NCBI RefSeq assembly: GCF_009720145.1
Contig: NZ_CP046252.1
Location: 2,232,001 to 2,296,000 of the forward strand
Length of the DNA: 64,000 nt
DNA from: Sphingobium sp. CAP-1
Lineage (GTDB): Bacteria > Pseudomonadota > Alphaproteobacteria > Sphingomonadales > Sphingomonadaceae
Reading direction: 5' to 3'
Positions 25,679-35,289 of this stretch are shown piece after piece. Position 1 is the stretch's first letter. Every line of letters begins with the position of its first letter. The notes below the pieces were generated by a model. It worked only from the letters and a program-made list of their open reading frames with translations. It had not been told where the DNA came from and did not search any database. The position numbers were made by a program, and so were the translations under genes.

Positions 25679-27151
25679 TCAATATACCCATTCGGTTTCG
25701 CGGCCGTCGATTGTCACCTTGCGGGTCGCATGCAGACGCCAGAGCGGCTTGGGCAAGGTGGCGCGCCAGCTTTCGACCTGCTGCTCCAGCGCGGCACGAT
25801 CGGCCGTCTGGGCCGACGACAGATCCGTCTTCTCCCATGGGTCGCTCTCGACGTTGAACAGTTTCGTCTGCTTCCAGTTGTAGGATTTCCACAGCTTGAG
25901 CGGCCCCTGCCGTGCGGCAAAGACCGGCTCCTGTCCCCACATCAGCAGGCGCGGCTTGACGGGCGGATGCTCGATCGTGGCGACCAGATCCTCGCCATCC
26001 AGCCCCTTGGGCAACGCCTGGCGCGGGGCGGCGGCGCGCAGCACGGTGGGCACGATGTCGAGCGAGGATACCGGGCTGTCGTTCATGCCGCCCGGCTTGA
26101 CCCGGCCGGGCCAGGACAGGATGAAGGGCACGCGCACGCCGCCCTCCAGATAGGTGAACTTGCCCGCGCCAAAGGGCTGTTCGGGCGCGCAGAATCCGAA
26201 CTGGACCGGACAGCCATTGTCGGACAGGAAGACGATGATCGTATCGTCGCGCAGCCCCTTGCGCTCCAGCGTGTCGATTATCCGGCCGATGCCATCGTCC
26301 ATCGCGGCGATCATGGCGAGATAGGTGCGGCGCACCGGGGCCTTGATCGCGGAAAACTTGTCATAATAGGCCTGCGGCACCTGCAACGGCCAGTGCGGCG
26401 CATTATAGGCGACATAGGCGAAGAAGGGCTGCTGGCCACTATGCTCTATGAAATCGACGGCATGGTCGGTGATCTCGGTCGTCAGATATTTGTCGAAATC
26501 GTCGACAGGGGTCGCGTCGGGACCCTGGACGACAGTGCCTATCGCTTTTCGGGCGTCCAGTGGACCCTTGTCGCTCTTGGTCGGCGTGGTGACAATGCCA
26601 GGCGTCTTGGGATCGACATAGACCGTCTCGCCCGAAAGGAAGCCGAAGAACTGGTCGAAACCGCGTTTGACAGGATAGAATTGCGGCTCCGCACCTAGAT
26701 GCCATTTGCCGATCGCCGCCGTCCGGTAACCCAGTGGCTTGAGGCGCTCCGCCAGCGTCGGCTCGCTCGCCGGGAGGCCTGCGCCCGCGTCGGCCTCCTC
26801 ATTGATGTTATAGGTGAAGCCGAAGCTGGCAGGCTGGCGCCCGGTGAGCAATCCGGCCCGCGATACCGCGCACACCGATGCCGCGACATAGCCGCTGCGG
26901 AACGCCACGCCCGATTGGGCAAGCCGGTCGATATTGGGCGTTCTGGCTTCCCTGCTGCCATAGGCCGACACATCAGGCCAGCCCAGGTCGTCGGCCAGAA
27001 TGACGATGACGTTGGGTTGCCGCTGGGCGACGCGATGCCCGGAGGCAGGCGCCGATGCCGCCGTGACAGAGCGGGTGTCTGCGACCGTGCAGCCGGTCAG
27101 AGCCAGGGCGGCGGCTGTGCAGGCCAGGGTGGCCGCAAATGTCTTTCTCAT
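25679..27151 (-). CDS. Lipoprotein sulfatase with atypical CAVSR motif
   Basis: This 490-residue sulfatase carries a lipobox (ALTGC) after a hydrophobic signal, so it is probably membrane-anchored. It has VILADDLGWPDVSAYG, IGKWHLG and FLSDNGCPVQFG. At the formylglycine position it reads C94-A-V-S-R, with Val where C-x-P/A-x-R sulfatases have Pro (or Ala). Otherwise the active-site context (SRAGLLTGRQP) is intact. The start is set at 27151 (MRKTFAATLAC) to give a clean lipoprotein signal. Whether the FGE modifies this variant is uncertain. It is 43 bp downstream of the next sulfatase gene in the same operon. Confidence 0.9.
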   Translation of the reverse strand: MRKTFAATLACTAAALALTGCTVADTRSVTAASAPASGHRVAQRQPNVIVILADDLGWPDVSAYGSREARTPNIDRLAQSGVAFRSGYVAASVCAVSRAGLLTGRQPASFGFTYNINEEADAGAGLPASEPTLAERLKPLGYRTAAIGKWHLGAEPQFYPVKRGFDQFFGFLSGETVYVDPKTPGIVTTPTKSDKGPLDARKAIGTVVQGPDATPVDDFDKYLTTEITDHAVDFIEHSGQQPFFAYVAYNAPHWPLQVPQAYYDKFSAIKAPVRRTYLAMIAAMDDGIGRIIDTLERKGLRDDTIIVFLSDNGCPVQFGFCAPEQPFGAGKFTYLEGGVRVPFILSWPGRVKPGGMNDSPVSSLDIVPTVLRAAAPRQALPKGLDGEDLVATIEHPPVKPRLLMWGQEPVFAARQGPLKLWKSYNWKQTKLFNVESDPWEKTDLSSAQTADRAALEQQVESWRATLPKPLWRLHATRKVTIDGRETEWVY

Positions 27152-27194
27152 AAACCTCATCTTCCACAAACAACGCGGGGGCGGATCGGGGCGA

Positions 27195-28655
27195 TCAGTC
27201 GCCGTTGGCCAGGTCTGCCATGTTAGGGCATCCAGCCTCGATCGCCGGAACACCCGGCTTGAGCGACGGTTGCCCGGTGCACCAGGGGAATTTGGCCTTG
27301 TTCATCGGTCCGTCATTGGCGGTGTCGAGCAGGCGCTGGAACTCGGCCCGCTTGCGCGCCGCCTCGCCCTTCAGATGCGCGGCATCGACCGTGGTCTCCT
27401 TGCCGCTCATCGGATCGAGCGCCACGAAGCGCCCGTCGCCATACAGCTTCCATTTGACATCGAAGACAAAGCGGGACGGGTCGAACTGCCACACCGGCGC
27501 ATAATGCATGAAGATGGAGGTCCGCGCCGACTGCGCCTTCCCCGCCAGCACTGGCACCTGGCTGACCCCGTCCACCGACTTGGGCGCCACTGGCGCTCCG
27601 GCCAGATCGGCGAAGGTCGGCAGCATGTCGGTGAAATCGAACAATCCCTGCGACACGCTGCCGGGCGCCGTGATGCCCGGTGCGCGGACGATCATCGGGA
27701 CATGGGTGCCATTGAGCGTCGGATCGCCCTTGCCGCCCCGTACGGCATAGCCGTTGCGCAGCGATGTGATCTGCTGGTTGGTCCCATTGTCGCCGGTGAA
27801 GACGACGATCGTATTGTCGTCCAGACCCAGGGCTTTCAGCTTGTCGAGGATCGTGCCGACCTGGCGATCCATATAGCTCATCATGCCGGAAAAACGGTCC
27901 TTCGCGCCTTTCGCGTCCATCGTCGCGGGGGTGGGCACGAAGGGGTTGTGAACCAGCACCATGGAATAATAGAGGAAGAAGGGCTTGTCCTTGTGCCGCT
28001 GGATGAAATCCAGCGCGGCATCATTGTCATAGTCAGGACCGAAGCCTTGTTCGTTGATGCGGTTCTTGCCGTTCGTGGCGCGGGTGGGTCCCCAATAGCG
28101 CGATCCCTTGGCGGTCTGCGCCTGTAATTGCCACAAATAGCTTTCGTCGAACCCCGCGCCCTCGGGCGTGATGCCCTTGAGGCCGTCAAAGCCATTGCCC
28201 GACAACTGCCATTTGCCGACCATGCCGGTGGCATAGCCCGCCTTCTTCAGAACATTGCCGAAGGTCACCTGTCCCGGCGCCAGATAGCCGAACGCATCGT
28301 AATTGCGGTGGTTCTCCAGCCCCGTCATCAACCGCGTGCGCGACGGCGAACAGAGCGGCGTGGCATGGGCATTGTCGAAGCGCATCCCCTCGCGCGCCAG
28401 CCGGTCGATATTGGGCGTGTAATATTCGCCGCCATAACTGTTGATGCCCTCCACGCCCAGATCATCGGCGAGGATCAGGACGATGTTGGGCGGCCTTTGC
28501 GCCTGTGGAGCGGCGGCAGCGGTCCCGGCAACTTTGGCGCCGGTTTGCGCAAATGCGGGGGCTGTCGCCCCGGCCAGACCGATGGACGCCGACATGGCCA
28601 GAACCAGACCCAGGGCGGATACCCGCTTAGGCAGGTGCCCGGAAATGCGTTTCAT
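27195..28655 (-). CDS. Secreted sulfatase (CSPSR)
   Basis: This 486-residue exported sulfatase has a signal peptide ending near AFAQ. It carries LILADDLGVEGINSYGGE, C102-S-P-S-R followed by TRLMTGLENHRNYD, VGKWQLSG, HNPFVPTP and FTGDNGTNQQ. These place it with arylsulfatase A-like enzymes; the substrate is unknown. AGGAG lies upstream of ATG 28655. It follows the GH3 glycosidase by 37 bp, so the glycosidase and sulfatases are expected to be made together and to act in the periplasm on a sulfated glycoside. Confidence 0.92.
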   Translation of the reverse strand: MKRISGHLPKRVSALGLVLAMSASIGLAGATAPAFAQTGAKVAGTAAAAPQAQRPPNIVLILADDLGVEGINSYGGEYYTPNIDRLAREGMRFDNAHATPLCSPSRTRLMTGLENHRNYDAFGYLAPGQVTFGNVLKKAGYATGMVGKWQLSGNGFDGLKGITPEGAGFDESYLWQLQAQTAKGSRYWGPTRATNGKNRINEQGFGPDYDNDAALDFIQRHKDKPFFLYYSMVLVHNPFVPTPATMDAKGAKDRFSGMMSYMDRQVGTILDKLKALGLDDNTIVVFTGDNGTNQQITSLRNGYAVRGGKGDPTLNGTHVPMIVRAPGITAPGSVSQGLFDFTDMLPTFADLAGAPVAPKSVDGVSQVPVLAGKAQSARTSIFMHYAPVWQFDPSRFVFDVKWKLYGDGRFVALDPMSGKETTVDAAHLKGEAARKRAEFQRLLDTANDGPMNKAKFPWCTGQPSLKPGVPAIEAGCPNMADLANGD

Positions 28656-28692
28656 GTTGCCGGATCTCCTGTTGTATCGAAGAAGCATAGGT

Positions 28693-31098
28693 TTAAATTC
28701 CGTCCGTGTCGGCCACGACCAACTGCACTTTCTGGGTATCGGCAGCATTTCGACCGATCATGATATCGACTGCCCCTGGCTCGACGACTCGCTTCATGTC
28801 TTTGCCAAGGATAGAGAGTTGGTCAGGGCCGATATCGAATGTGACGTCGGCGGATTTGCCGGGAGCCAGACGGATCTTGCGAAAACCCGCGAGTTTCAGC
28901 ACCGGTTGGACGACACCGCTGTACTTTGGGTGGATGTAAAGCTGGACGACCTCGTCGCCGGCGCGCTTTCCGGTGTTGGTGACGCGGACCTTGACGGTGG
29001 CATGGCCTCTGGCGGGGATGGTCGTCCGGTTGAGTTGTGGCGCTCCATATTCGAAGCTGGTGTAGGACAGCCCGTAGCCGAACGGATAAAGCGGCCTATT
29101 GTCGCTGCCGACATAGCCCAGGCGGGCGGCGGGCTTGCGATAATAATAGACCGGCAACTGGCCGGCGTTGCGAGCGATCGTCACCGGCAGCCGCCCGGAA
29201 GGATTGACGTCTCCGAACAGCGCGCCCGCGACGGCGTTGCCGGTTTCCTGCCCCAGATACCAGCCTTCCAGCACGGCAGGCACCGACTCGTTGACCTGGA
29301 GCGCCGTGTAGGGACGCCCGCCCAGGATCACGGCCGCCGTCGGCTTGCCGAGCTTCGCGATTTCGCGGACGAGGTCGTTCTGCCGTCCCGGTAGTTCCAG
29401 TGTATCGGCATCGCCCAGCGACGGCTTGCCGCCGGGCATGAAGGCTTCGAACGCTTCGCGCGATACCGTTTCATTGCCGCCGAGAACCAGGATCACGACG
29501 TCCGCGGATTTGGCCACTACGGCCGCCTCGCCGATGAGCGCGGCATCTTTCTCCGCGCTGGGCGCGACGAAGGGAGAGAGGCGATTGGAGTCCGCCGACC
29601 GGTCCGGCTCCGAAATCCGCGCGCCTTCGGCATAGACGACCTTCACCTGCGGGCCGACGCGCTTGCGGATCCCGTCGAGAACGGTCACGAAATAAGGCGG
29701 GGTGCCGCTATAGGTGCCCAGTCGGGCCTTGTCCGCATTCGGGCCGATGACAGCGATCGTACGCACCTTCCCCGGATCGAGCGGGAGCAGAGCCCCTTCG
29801 TTCTTGAGCAGGATCATCGCCTCGTCCGCAACCTTGCGGGCAAGCTCGGCATTGGCTTTCGATCCGACGACGGCGGCGGCGCGCTTCGGATCGGCATAGG
29901 GACGCTCGAACAGTCCGGCATTGAACTTGGCGGTCAGGATGCGCCCCACCGCAGCATCGAGATCCGCCATCTTCACCGCCCCGGATTGTACCGCAGCGGG
30001 AAGGGCGGCAAAACCTTCGGGCACCGGCGTTTCCAGATCAAGACCGCTATTGAAGCCCAGCACGCCTGCATCGCCATATGATGAAGCCACGAACTGCTTG
30101 TCGTGCAATTGCTTGACCGCCAGCCAGTCCGAGTTGACGAAGCCGGTGAAGCCCCATTCGCCGCGAAGAACGTCCTTCATCAGCCAGGAACTGGCATGAG
30201 AAGGGATGCCGCCCAGATTTTCATTATAGGACGGCATGACCGATCCGATCCGGCCGATCTTCACCGCCGCTTCGAACGGCGGCAGGAACACGTCGCGCAT
30301 CGTATATTCCGAATAATCGCTCGGTCCCACGTTGGTGCCGTTTTCGGGCTGGCCGTGAATGAGATGCTTGGCCGTCGCGATCACATGCCGGCCATCGTTG
30401 CGCCAGGCCTGACCGGGCGCGTTGCCCTGAAGTCCCTGCACTGCGGCCAGGCCCATCTGGGTGACGAGATAGGGGTCTTCCGAGTACATTTCCTCGACGC
30501 GTCCGTAGCGGGGATCGCGGGCAAGATCGAAGACGGGCGCGAGCACCTGATGAAAACCCGCAGCGCTCGCTTCGTCGGCGACAGCGGTGAACATCGTGCG
30601 GACAAGGGCGGGATTCCACGTGCTTCCGAGCGCGATGGCCTGAGGAAAGATCGTCGCGCCCTTCACGACCACCCCGTGCAACGCCTCCGCCTGCATCAGC
30701 ATGGGAATGCCGAGACGCGTGTTGTTGACGACCCAGGACTGAACGGCATTTTGCGTCACGACGCCGGTAGGCGCATCGACAGGACTGGTTTCGAACAGGA
30801 TGAACGCGCCAGCACCGTTGGCGAGGCTTCGCTGCGCGACCACAGGATCGACCACGCCCTTCTTGACGACCCCCAATGCCGTGACCGGCGAGTTGGGCGT
30901 GAACCTGGGCAGCGTGGATTGAGCGATGAGCTGGCCGACCTTTTCCTCTACCGTCATGCGACCGAGCAGGTCGGCCACCCGTTCGGATACAGGCGCCTTG
31001 GCGTCCTTATAGGGCACGGCCTTGTCGCCGGTCTGCGCCTGAAGGGGCATCGCGAGCAATGCGGTACAGGTGACGAAGGCGGCTTTTGCAGTTTTCAT
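28693..31098 (-). CDS. Periplasmic GH3 glycosidase (beta-glucosidase/xylosidase type)
   Basis: This 801-residue enzyme has a signal peptide (MKTAKAAFVTCTALLAMPLQAQ), the GH3 TIM-barrel with KHLIHGQPENG, the nucleophile Asp in GFVNSDW (about D324), the alpha/beta domain (VAVIGPNADKARLGTYSG), and a C-terminal fibronectin-III-like domain (KVRVTNTGKRAGDEVVQLYIH). It releases sugars from the non-reducing end of beta-glycosides. The start at 31098 gives the signal peptide. It is second in the TonB receptor-GH3-sulfatase operon and probably works after desulfation. Confidence 0.93.
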   Translation of the reverse strand: MKTAKAAFVTCTALLAMPLQAQTGDKAVPYKDAKAPVSERVADLLGRMTVEEKVGQLIAQSTLPRFTPNSPVTALGVVKKGVVDPVVAQRSLANGAGAFILFETSPVDAPTGVVTQNAVQSWVVNNTRLGIPMLMQAEALHGVVVKGATIFPQAIALGSTWNPALVRTMFTAVADEASAAGFHQVLAPVFDLARDPRYGRVEEMYSEDPYLVTQMGLAAVQGLQGNAPGQAWRNDGRHVIATAKHLIHGQPENGTNVGPSDYSEYTMRDVFLPPFEAAVKIGRIGSVMPSYNENLGGIPSHASSWLMKDVLRGEWGFTGFVNSDWLAVKQLHDKQFVASSYGDAGVLGFNSGLDLETPVPEGFAALPAAVQSGAVKMADLDAAVGRILTAKFNAGLFERPYADPKRAAAVVGSKANAELARKVADEAMILLKNEGALLPLDPGKVRTIAVIGPNADKARLGTYSGTPPYFVTVLDGIRKRVGPQVKVVYAEGARISEPDRSADSNRLSPFVAPSAEKDAALIGEAAVVAKSADVVILVLGGNETVSREAFEAFMPGGKPSLGDADTLELPGRQNDLVREIAKLGKPTAAVILGGRPYTALQVNESVPAVLEGWYLGQETGNAVAGALFGDVNPSGRLPVTIARNAGQLPVYYYRKPAARLGYVGSDNRPLYPFGYGLSYTSFEYGAPQLNRTTIPARGHATVKVRVTNTGKRAGDEVVQLYIHPKYSGVVQPVLKLAGFRKIRLAPGKSADVTFDIGPDQLSILGKDMKRVVEPGAVDIMIGRNAADTQKVQLVVADTDGI

Positions 31099-31255
31099 GT
31101 ATCGCTTCCCACGATGAATCACTTATAACTTACTATGTGCTTAGTTATGCACATTGGCGCGCGCGCGCTGGCAAAATGCAAAATATAGCTCCCTTGAATT
31201 TGCCCGGCGGCAGCTTTCCTTCCCCCTTCTAAAGGAAGCCGCCGCCGGAACGGCC

Positions 31256-33637
31256 CTACCAGCGGTAGCTCAGCGAAACGCCGAATTCGCGCGGCGGGGT
31301 GATGCTGGCGGTGCGATAGCCCGAATCCCACGGCACACCTGCACGGCCGGTGTTCACATTGCCGATCCGCTCGACCGTGGCGACCTGACCATTGCCCTGC
31401 GAAACCGACAGCGCCCTGGTCTGATCGAGCAGGTTCTTGACGAAGGCCGTCACCTCCCACGCCTTTCCGCCGCGCAGACCGACGAACAGGTCGACCTTGG
31501 TGAAGGCAGAATAGTCGTAACTGTCGGCCTGCGAAGTGAAACCGGGACGATAATTCACCAACCCGCGAAGGAACGGCTGCAAATCGCTGCCGGTGGGAAT
31601 GCGGATTTCGCCATTGGCCGACAGGCTAAACCGGGGCACCTGTGCGATGCGATCATTGGTGGTGCAGCTGGAAATGACCTGGCCCGTCTGCACAGCGGGT
31701 GCTCCGGTCGCGTCGGGCACGCCGTCACGATTGAAGTCATTACAGAAGATAGTCGCTCCATCCCAATGCGTATCGGCATAGGCGGCATTCACCGAGAGAT
31801 CGATATTACGATTCGGCCGGAAACCAAGCTCCGCTTCGACGCCGCGCGAACTGGCCTTGCCCGAAACCGGCACATTAGCGCCACCGCTAGTGTCGGCGAT
31901 ACCATTGAGATCAGTATCGACCACGACGCCGCTCACAAAGGAAATGAAGTTATCGTACTTCTGATAGAAGACGGCAGCGTTCAAGGTCAGCTTGCGGTCG
32001 AAAAGGGTCGATTTGAAACCAATCTCGCCGCCGTCTGACGTCTCGCTGGGAACTTCACCCAGCGCGGAAGGGAAGCCTTGCGGCAGCACCGCTGCTCGCA
32101 CGCCCGGACGGAAGGAGTGAGAGTAGCTGGCGTAGACGTTCAGATCCGGCGTCACCTCCCAGTTGATGTTAGCGCCACCGGTCAGGGCCTTCTGACGACG
32201 TGTCGGCTCCACTGTCGTCGTGGGTCCGATCACCAGCACAGCGCCATTCCGCACATTGTTGACGAAGGTTGCCCGAGTGATCAGCTGCTCGGTGGTCTTG
32301 TCATTGCTGTACCACATGTGACGCAGGCCACCCGTCACCGTCACCGCATCGGCGAATTTATAGCCGACCGTTCCGGCAAAGCCATATTGCTCGGCGGACT
32401 GGTCGATCCCCTGCGTCACAAATTGCCGTATCACGCGAACTGAGGGCAGCGTCGGCGTCGTGGCGTTGGAGAAATAGCCGTCATTATTCTGGGCCACTGA
32501 CGTGAACGTCTCGTTCTTCTGATAGACGCCGCTGGCCGACCAGATCAGCGGACTGCCCGGACTGGATTCGAGACGCAATTCGCCATTCCAGACCTTGTAT
32601 GTCGGTGCAATAGCCTGCGTCCGCTGTTCACCGGGAACCGCGTTCGTAACATCGAGATCGCGGACCTGAGTCAGGTCGGTATGCTGATAGCCGCCATTGA
32701 AGACGAGTTGCGCAGCCCCAAGGTCATAGCGTGCGTTCAGGGTCAAGAAATGCGTTTCGTTCTGGAAACGATTTGCGCCCTCGGTCACGGAAGTACGGTC
32801 ATCCAGGGTCAGAGGCGGGCCGCTGCGCGCCGGGCTGGCAGTGCTAGGCTGGCGGCCAGGGCCAAAGGCAGCGATCCACGGACGATTGTCTGCATTCAGA
32901 TATTGATAGGCCAGATCGACCGACAGGGCTTCATCCCGGTAGGCCAGGCTGGCGCGGCCGCTGATCGTCTTGTTGTCGGTCCGGCTGCCATCGATGTTGG
33001 TAACGCCCGCTCCGGCATTATAGTCGTAGAGCAGCGCGGTGCGCAGGGCCAGTCTGCCCGGTACGATCGGGAGATTGGCAGCGCCCTGGAAATTGCCCGC
33101 ATGCTGATCGGACATTGTGCCCTGCACATAGCCTTCGAAATCATCGACATTCGCCTTGCGGGTGCCGATCAGGATCGATCCCGCAGGCGAGGTGCGGCCG
33201 CGGAAAAGGCCCTGAGGCCCGCGCAGAACTTCGATCTGCCCAAGGTCGTAAATTGCCGTGAACACGGTCTGCGCATCGGCAGGGATTTCGTTCAGAAAGA
33301 CGTCCACTGCGGCTTGGCCGCCAGCGTCTGGGTTGAAATTGATACCGCGCAAGGTGGCCACATTATTCCGGCCCTGCGTGTTCGTCAGCTCAAGGCCGGG
33401 GGCGACGGAAGAGATATCCTTAATGTCGAAGATCTTCAGCTGTTGCAGCTTTTCCGAGGTCACGACATTCACGGCCAGCGGCGTATCTTGCAGCGAGGTG
33501 TCCCTGCGCGTCGCCGTGACGACGATGTTATCCGCAGCTACACTCTCTCCTTCCGCTCCGGCGTTCTGTGCCATTGCAGCAGGCGCCGCCGTCATGACGG
33601 TGGTCGCCAAAAGCACGCCGAGATAGCTCAATTTCAT
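31256..33637 (-). CDS. TonB-dependent outer-membrane receptor
   Basis: A 793-residue receptor with signal peptide (MKLSYLGVLLATTVMTAAPAAMAQ), a short TonB-box-like IVVTATRR, a plug domain (VNVVTSEKLQQLKIFDIKDISSVAPGLEL, VLRGPQGLFRGRTS) and a long beta-barrel ending in the aromatic SYRW. Sphingomonads use such receptors in place of SusC/D for polysaccharide import. It heads the operon with GH3 and four sulfatases, so its ligand is probably the sulfated oligosaccharide they process. A 19-bp inverted repeat lies 64 bp upstream. Confidence 0.94.
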   Translation of the reverse strand: MKLSYLGVLLATTVMTAAPAAMAQNAGAEGESVAADNIVVTATRRDTSLQDTPLAVNVVTSEKLQQLKIFDIKDISSVAPGLELTNTQGRNNVATLRGINFNPDAGGQAAVDVFLNEIPADAQTVFTAIYDLGQIEVLRGPQGLFRGRTSPAGSILIGTRKANVDDFEGYVQGTMSDQHAGNFQGAANLPIVPGRLALRTALLYDYNAGAGVTNIDGSRTDNKTISGRASLAYRDEALSVDLAYQYLNADNRPWIAAFGPGRQPSTASPARSGPPLTLDDRTSVTEGANRFQNETHFLTLNARYDLGAAQLVFNGGYQHTDLTQVRDLDVTNAVPGEQRTQAIAPTYKVWNGELRLESSPGSPLIWSASGVYQKNETFTSVAQNNDGYFSNATTPTLPSVRVIRQFVTQGIDQSAEQYGFAGTVGYKFADAVTVTGGLRHMWYSNDKTTEQLITRATFVNNVRNGAVLVIGPTTTVEPTRRQKALTGGANINWEVTPDLNVYASYSHSFRPGVRAAVLPQGFPSALGEVPSETSDGGEIGFKSTLFDRKLTLNAAVFYQKYDNFISFVSGVVVDTDLNGIADTSGGANVPVSGKASSRGVEAELGFRPNRNIDLSVNAAYADTHWDGATIFCNDFNRDGVPDATGAPAVQTGQVISSCTTNDRIAQVPRFSLSANGEIRIPTGSDLQPFLRGLVNYRPGFTSQADSYDYSAFTKVDLFVGLRGGKAWEVTAFVKNLLDQTRALSVSQGNGQVATVERIGNVNTGRAGVPWDSGYRTASITPPREFGVSLSYRW

Positions 33638-33700
33638 TCATTCCTCCCCAGAAAATGGTCATGCCCCCGCACGGCATATTTTATCGAACGGCATTGAACA

Positions 33701-33719
33701 TTTTATGATATTCATAAAA
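33701..33719. promoter_or_regulatory. Inverted repeat upstream of TonB receptor operon
   Basis: TTTTATGATATTCATAAAA has 8-bp perfect arms and a 3-bp spacer. It lies in an AT-rich leader 64 bp upstream of the TonB receptor start. It differs from the LacI operators, so another regulator, or promoter architecture, is implied. Confidence 0.5.
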
Positions 33720-33764
33720 CATGTCAACAGCGGTTGCGCGAGGGAGGGGAGGAATTGGAGTGCC

Positions 33765-33998
33765 CTAGCTGTCCTCCTCGTCAAAAGGCTGGAGTAAGGG
33801 ATCGAATTCAAGGAGATCGCCGGGTTGGCAATCAAGTTCCCGGCATAAGGCGACCAGGGTGGTGAACCGCACAGCCCGCACTTTCCCAGTCTTCAGAAGG
33901 GAAAGGTTGGTAAGGCTGATGCCGGTTGCGGCGGACAATTCCGTCAGGCTCATCTTGCGACGCGCGAGCAGAACATCGAGTCGGACAACGATCCACAT
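33765..33998 (-). CDS. Small XRE-family (YozG-like) regulator
   Basis: A 77-residue protein that is almost all HTH: LDVLLARRKMSLTELSAATGISLTNLSLLKTGKVRAVRFTTLVALCRELDCQPGDLLEF. It is separated from the upstream DUF2975 gene by one base, the classical pairing of a membrane DUF2975 protein with an XRE partner. It probably autoregulates the pair; the neighbouring TonB operon is also a possible target. Confidence 0.88.
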   Translation of the reverse strand: MWIVVRLDVLLARRKMSLTELSAATGISLTNLSLLKTGKVRAVRFTTLVALCRELDCQPGDLLEFDPLLQPFDEEDS

Positions 33999-33999
33999 G

Positions 34000-34524
34000 T
34001 CAGATGGTCAAGCGCGCTTCATGCTGCATCTTCACGGCCTGATCGAAAGCGGCTGCGACAAGAAGTGCAAGCAGGCCACAGATCAACAATCCTGTCGGAA
34101 TATTAGCGACAGCGTGGCTGGTGATCGCGCTCCACATTATGTGCCGGTGGGACAAGCTGAAGGTTGCAATGCCGATCAGAACGCCGGCAAATTGCACGGG
34201 CGCGACGATCAGCAAGAACCATCCGACACGGCGGATGCGCTGAACTATCTCCTTGGAAAAGAACCGGCCGTTTTCGAATCGGCTGAGTACGATCCACAGT
34301 TGCCAGAAGGCATTGAGGAGCAGGATAACCTGTATGATGCTGAACAAGATAGCGGTGAGGACGGTCGCCTCAGGCAGCTTCGCCAAAGGCATGACCCCCA
34401 ACGCTACAGGTTTGGCTGGAAGCAGCCATGCAAAAATGTAACGCAGCGGAATGGCCAGGGCGTGATACACGGCCAGCACCGCAAGAATAATTCGCATGCC
34501 TCTTAAGGCACCTCTCTTGGACAT
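34000..34524 (-). CDS. DUF2975 membrane protein
   Basis: A 174-residue inner-membrane protein with four hydrophobic segments (about residues 10-35, 55-85, 100-125 and 140-165) and the DUF2975 motif FENGRFFSKEIVQRIRRVGWFLL. Function is unknown. It forms a two-gene operon with the small XRE regulator, as DUF2975 genes usually do. The alternative start at residue 10 (MRIILAVLA) cannot be excluded. Confidence 0.85.
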   Translation of the reverse strand: MSKRGALRGMRIILAVLAVYHALAIPLRYIFAWLLPAKPVALGVMPLAKLPEATVLTAILFSIIQVILLLNAFWQLWIVLSRFENGRFFSKEIVQRIRRVGWFLLIVAPVQFAGVLIGIATFSLSHRHIMWSAITSHAVANIPTGLLICGLLALLVAAAFDQAVKMQHEARLTI

Positions 34525-35289
34525 GAAATATCCCCAATCTCTTCATTCCGTCCAGTCGCTCATTTTCGTCAGGTTCGCAACGCGAGAGAAAGAGTTATTG
34601 CATCACCATCTTGTGTCCCGACTAACCACCCATGACAGTCACCCGATGTTGGGCATGCAGTTGTTCTTCGATCCCGATATCGCAATAGCGCGCCAATGCG
34701 TCGGCGCGAATTCCGACAGAGCAGTGCATTGTCAAGGCGGCAGACACGGGCGCAGAGCGGCTTCACTCGGCTAGCCGGGCTCCGGGCAATGCTCCTAAAA
34801 GGCGCGCCTTTGGCTTCCAACTCCACACGCGCATCACGTCAATTGCTACGAACCGCAAGATGCGGCGTCAGCCAAAGGACACACGAGTACCGACAAAAAA
34901 AAGGCCGGTCAGATGACCAGCCTTTAGAGGGAGGATGGCCTATATGACCACGCCTTGTTTAACGACCCGCAAGCATCCGGACAACCATAAAATAGATATG
35001 TCTCTATATTTATGGACTGTTCCGCAAATCGTCCCGAGAATTGGCGCTCAAGCAAATGGCGCACCTCTTCCTACCGTGACTCGTTCGAACTGGACGCCAG
35101 TCGGTCATTCGCGGCTTACGCAAAATCTGTCTTCCAATAGCGCGCTCTATGACAGCGCCACACCCTGGAACAGTCGGCTGGCATGCTAGTGTGAATGTCA
35201 ACTCGAGCAAAACCGTTGCTGGCGCAGTCTTCCGAGCCTGCGGTGTCGGTTGGGGCTTGATTACGGTCGAACGATTCGAACGGGAACGG
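34525..35289. other. 765-bp gene-poor stretch
   Basis: Lower-GC sequence than its neighbours, between the DUF2975 gene and the second TonB receptor gene. Short ORFs here have unlikely composition and no start signals, and I accept none. The only clear structure is a minus-strand terminator at 34894-34925. Confidence 0.5.
34894..34925 (-). terminator. Rho-independent terminator, minus strand
   Basis: Read on the minus strand, a stem AAAGGC-T-GGTCA / TGACC-G-GCCTTT (one mismatch, 2-nt loop) runs directly into a T tract. It would end transcripts from the TonB receptor gene that stops at 35290, leaving a ~360-nt 3' untranslated region. Confidence 0.75.

Noticed and set aside
34569..35189. Several short ORFs in the gene-poor 34.5-35.3 kb stretch
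   Set aside because: They lack ribosome sites and protein-like composition, and overlap the minus-strand terminator.
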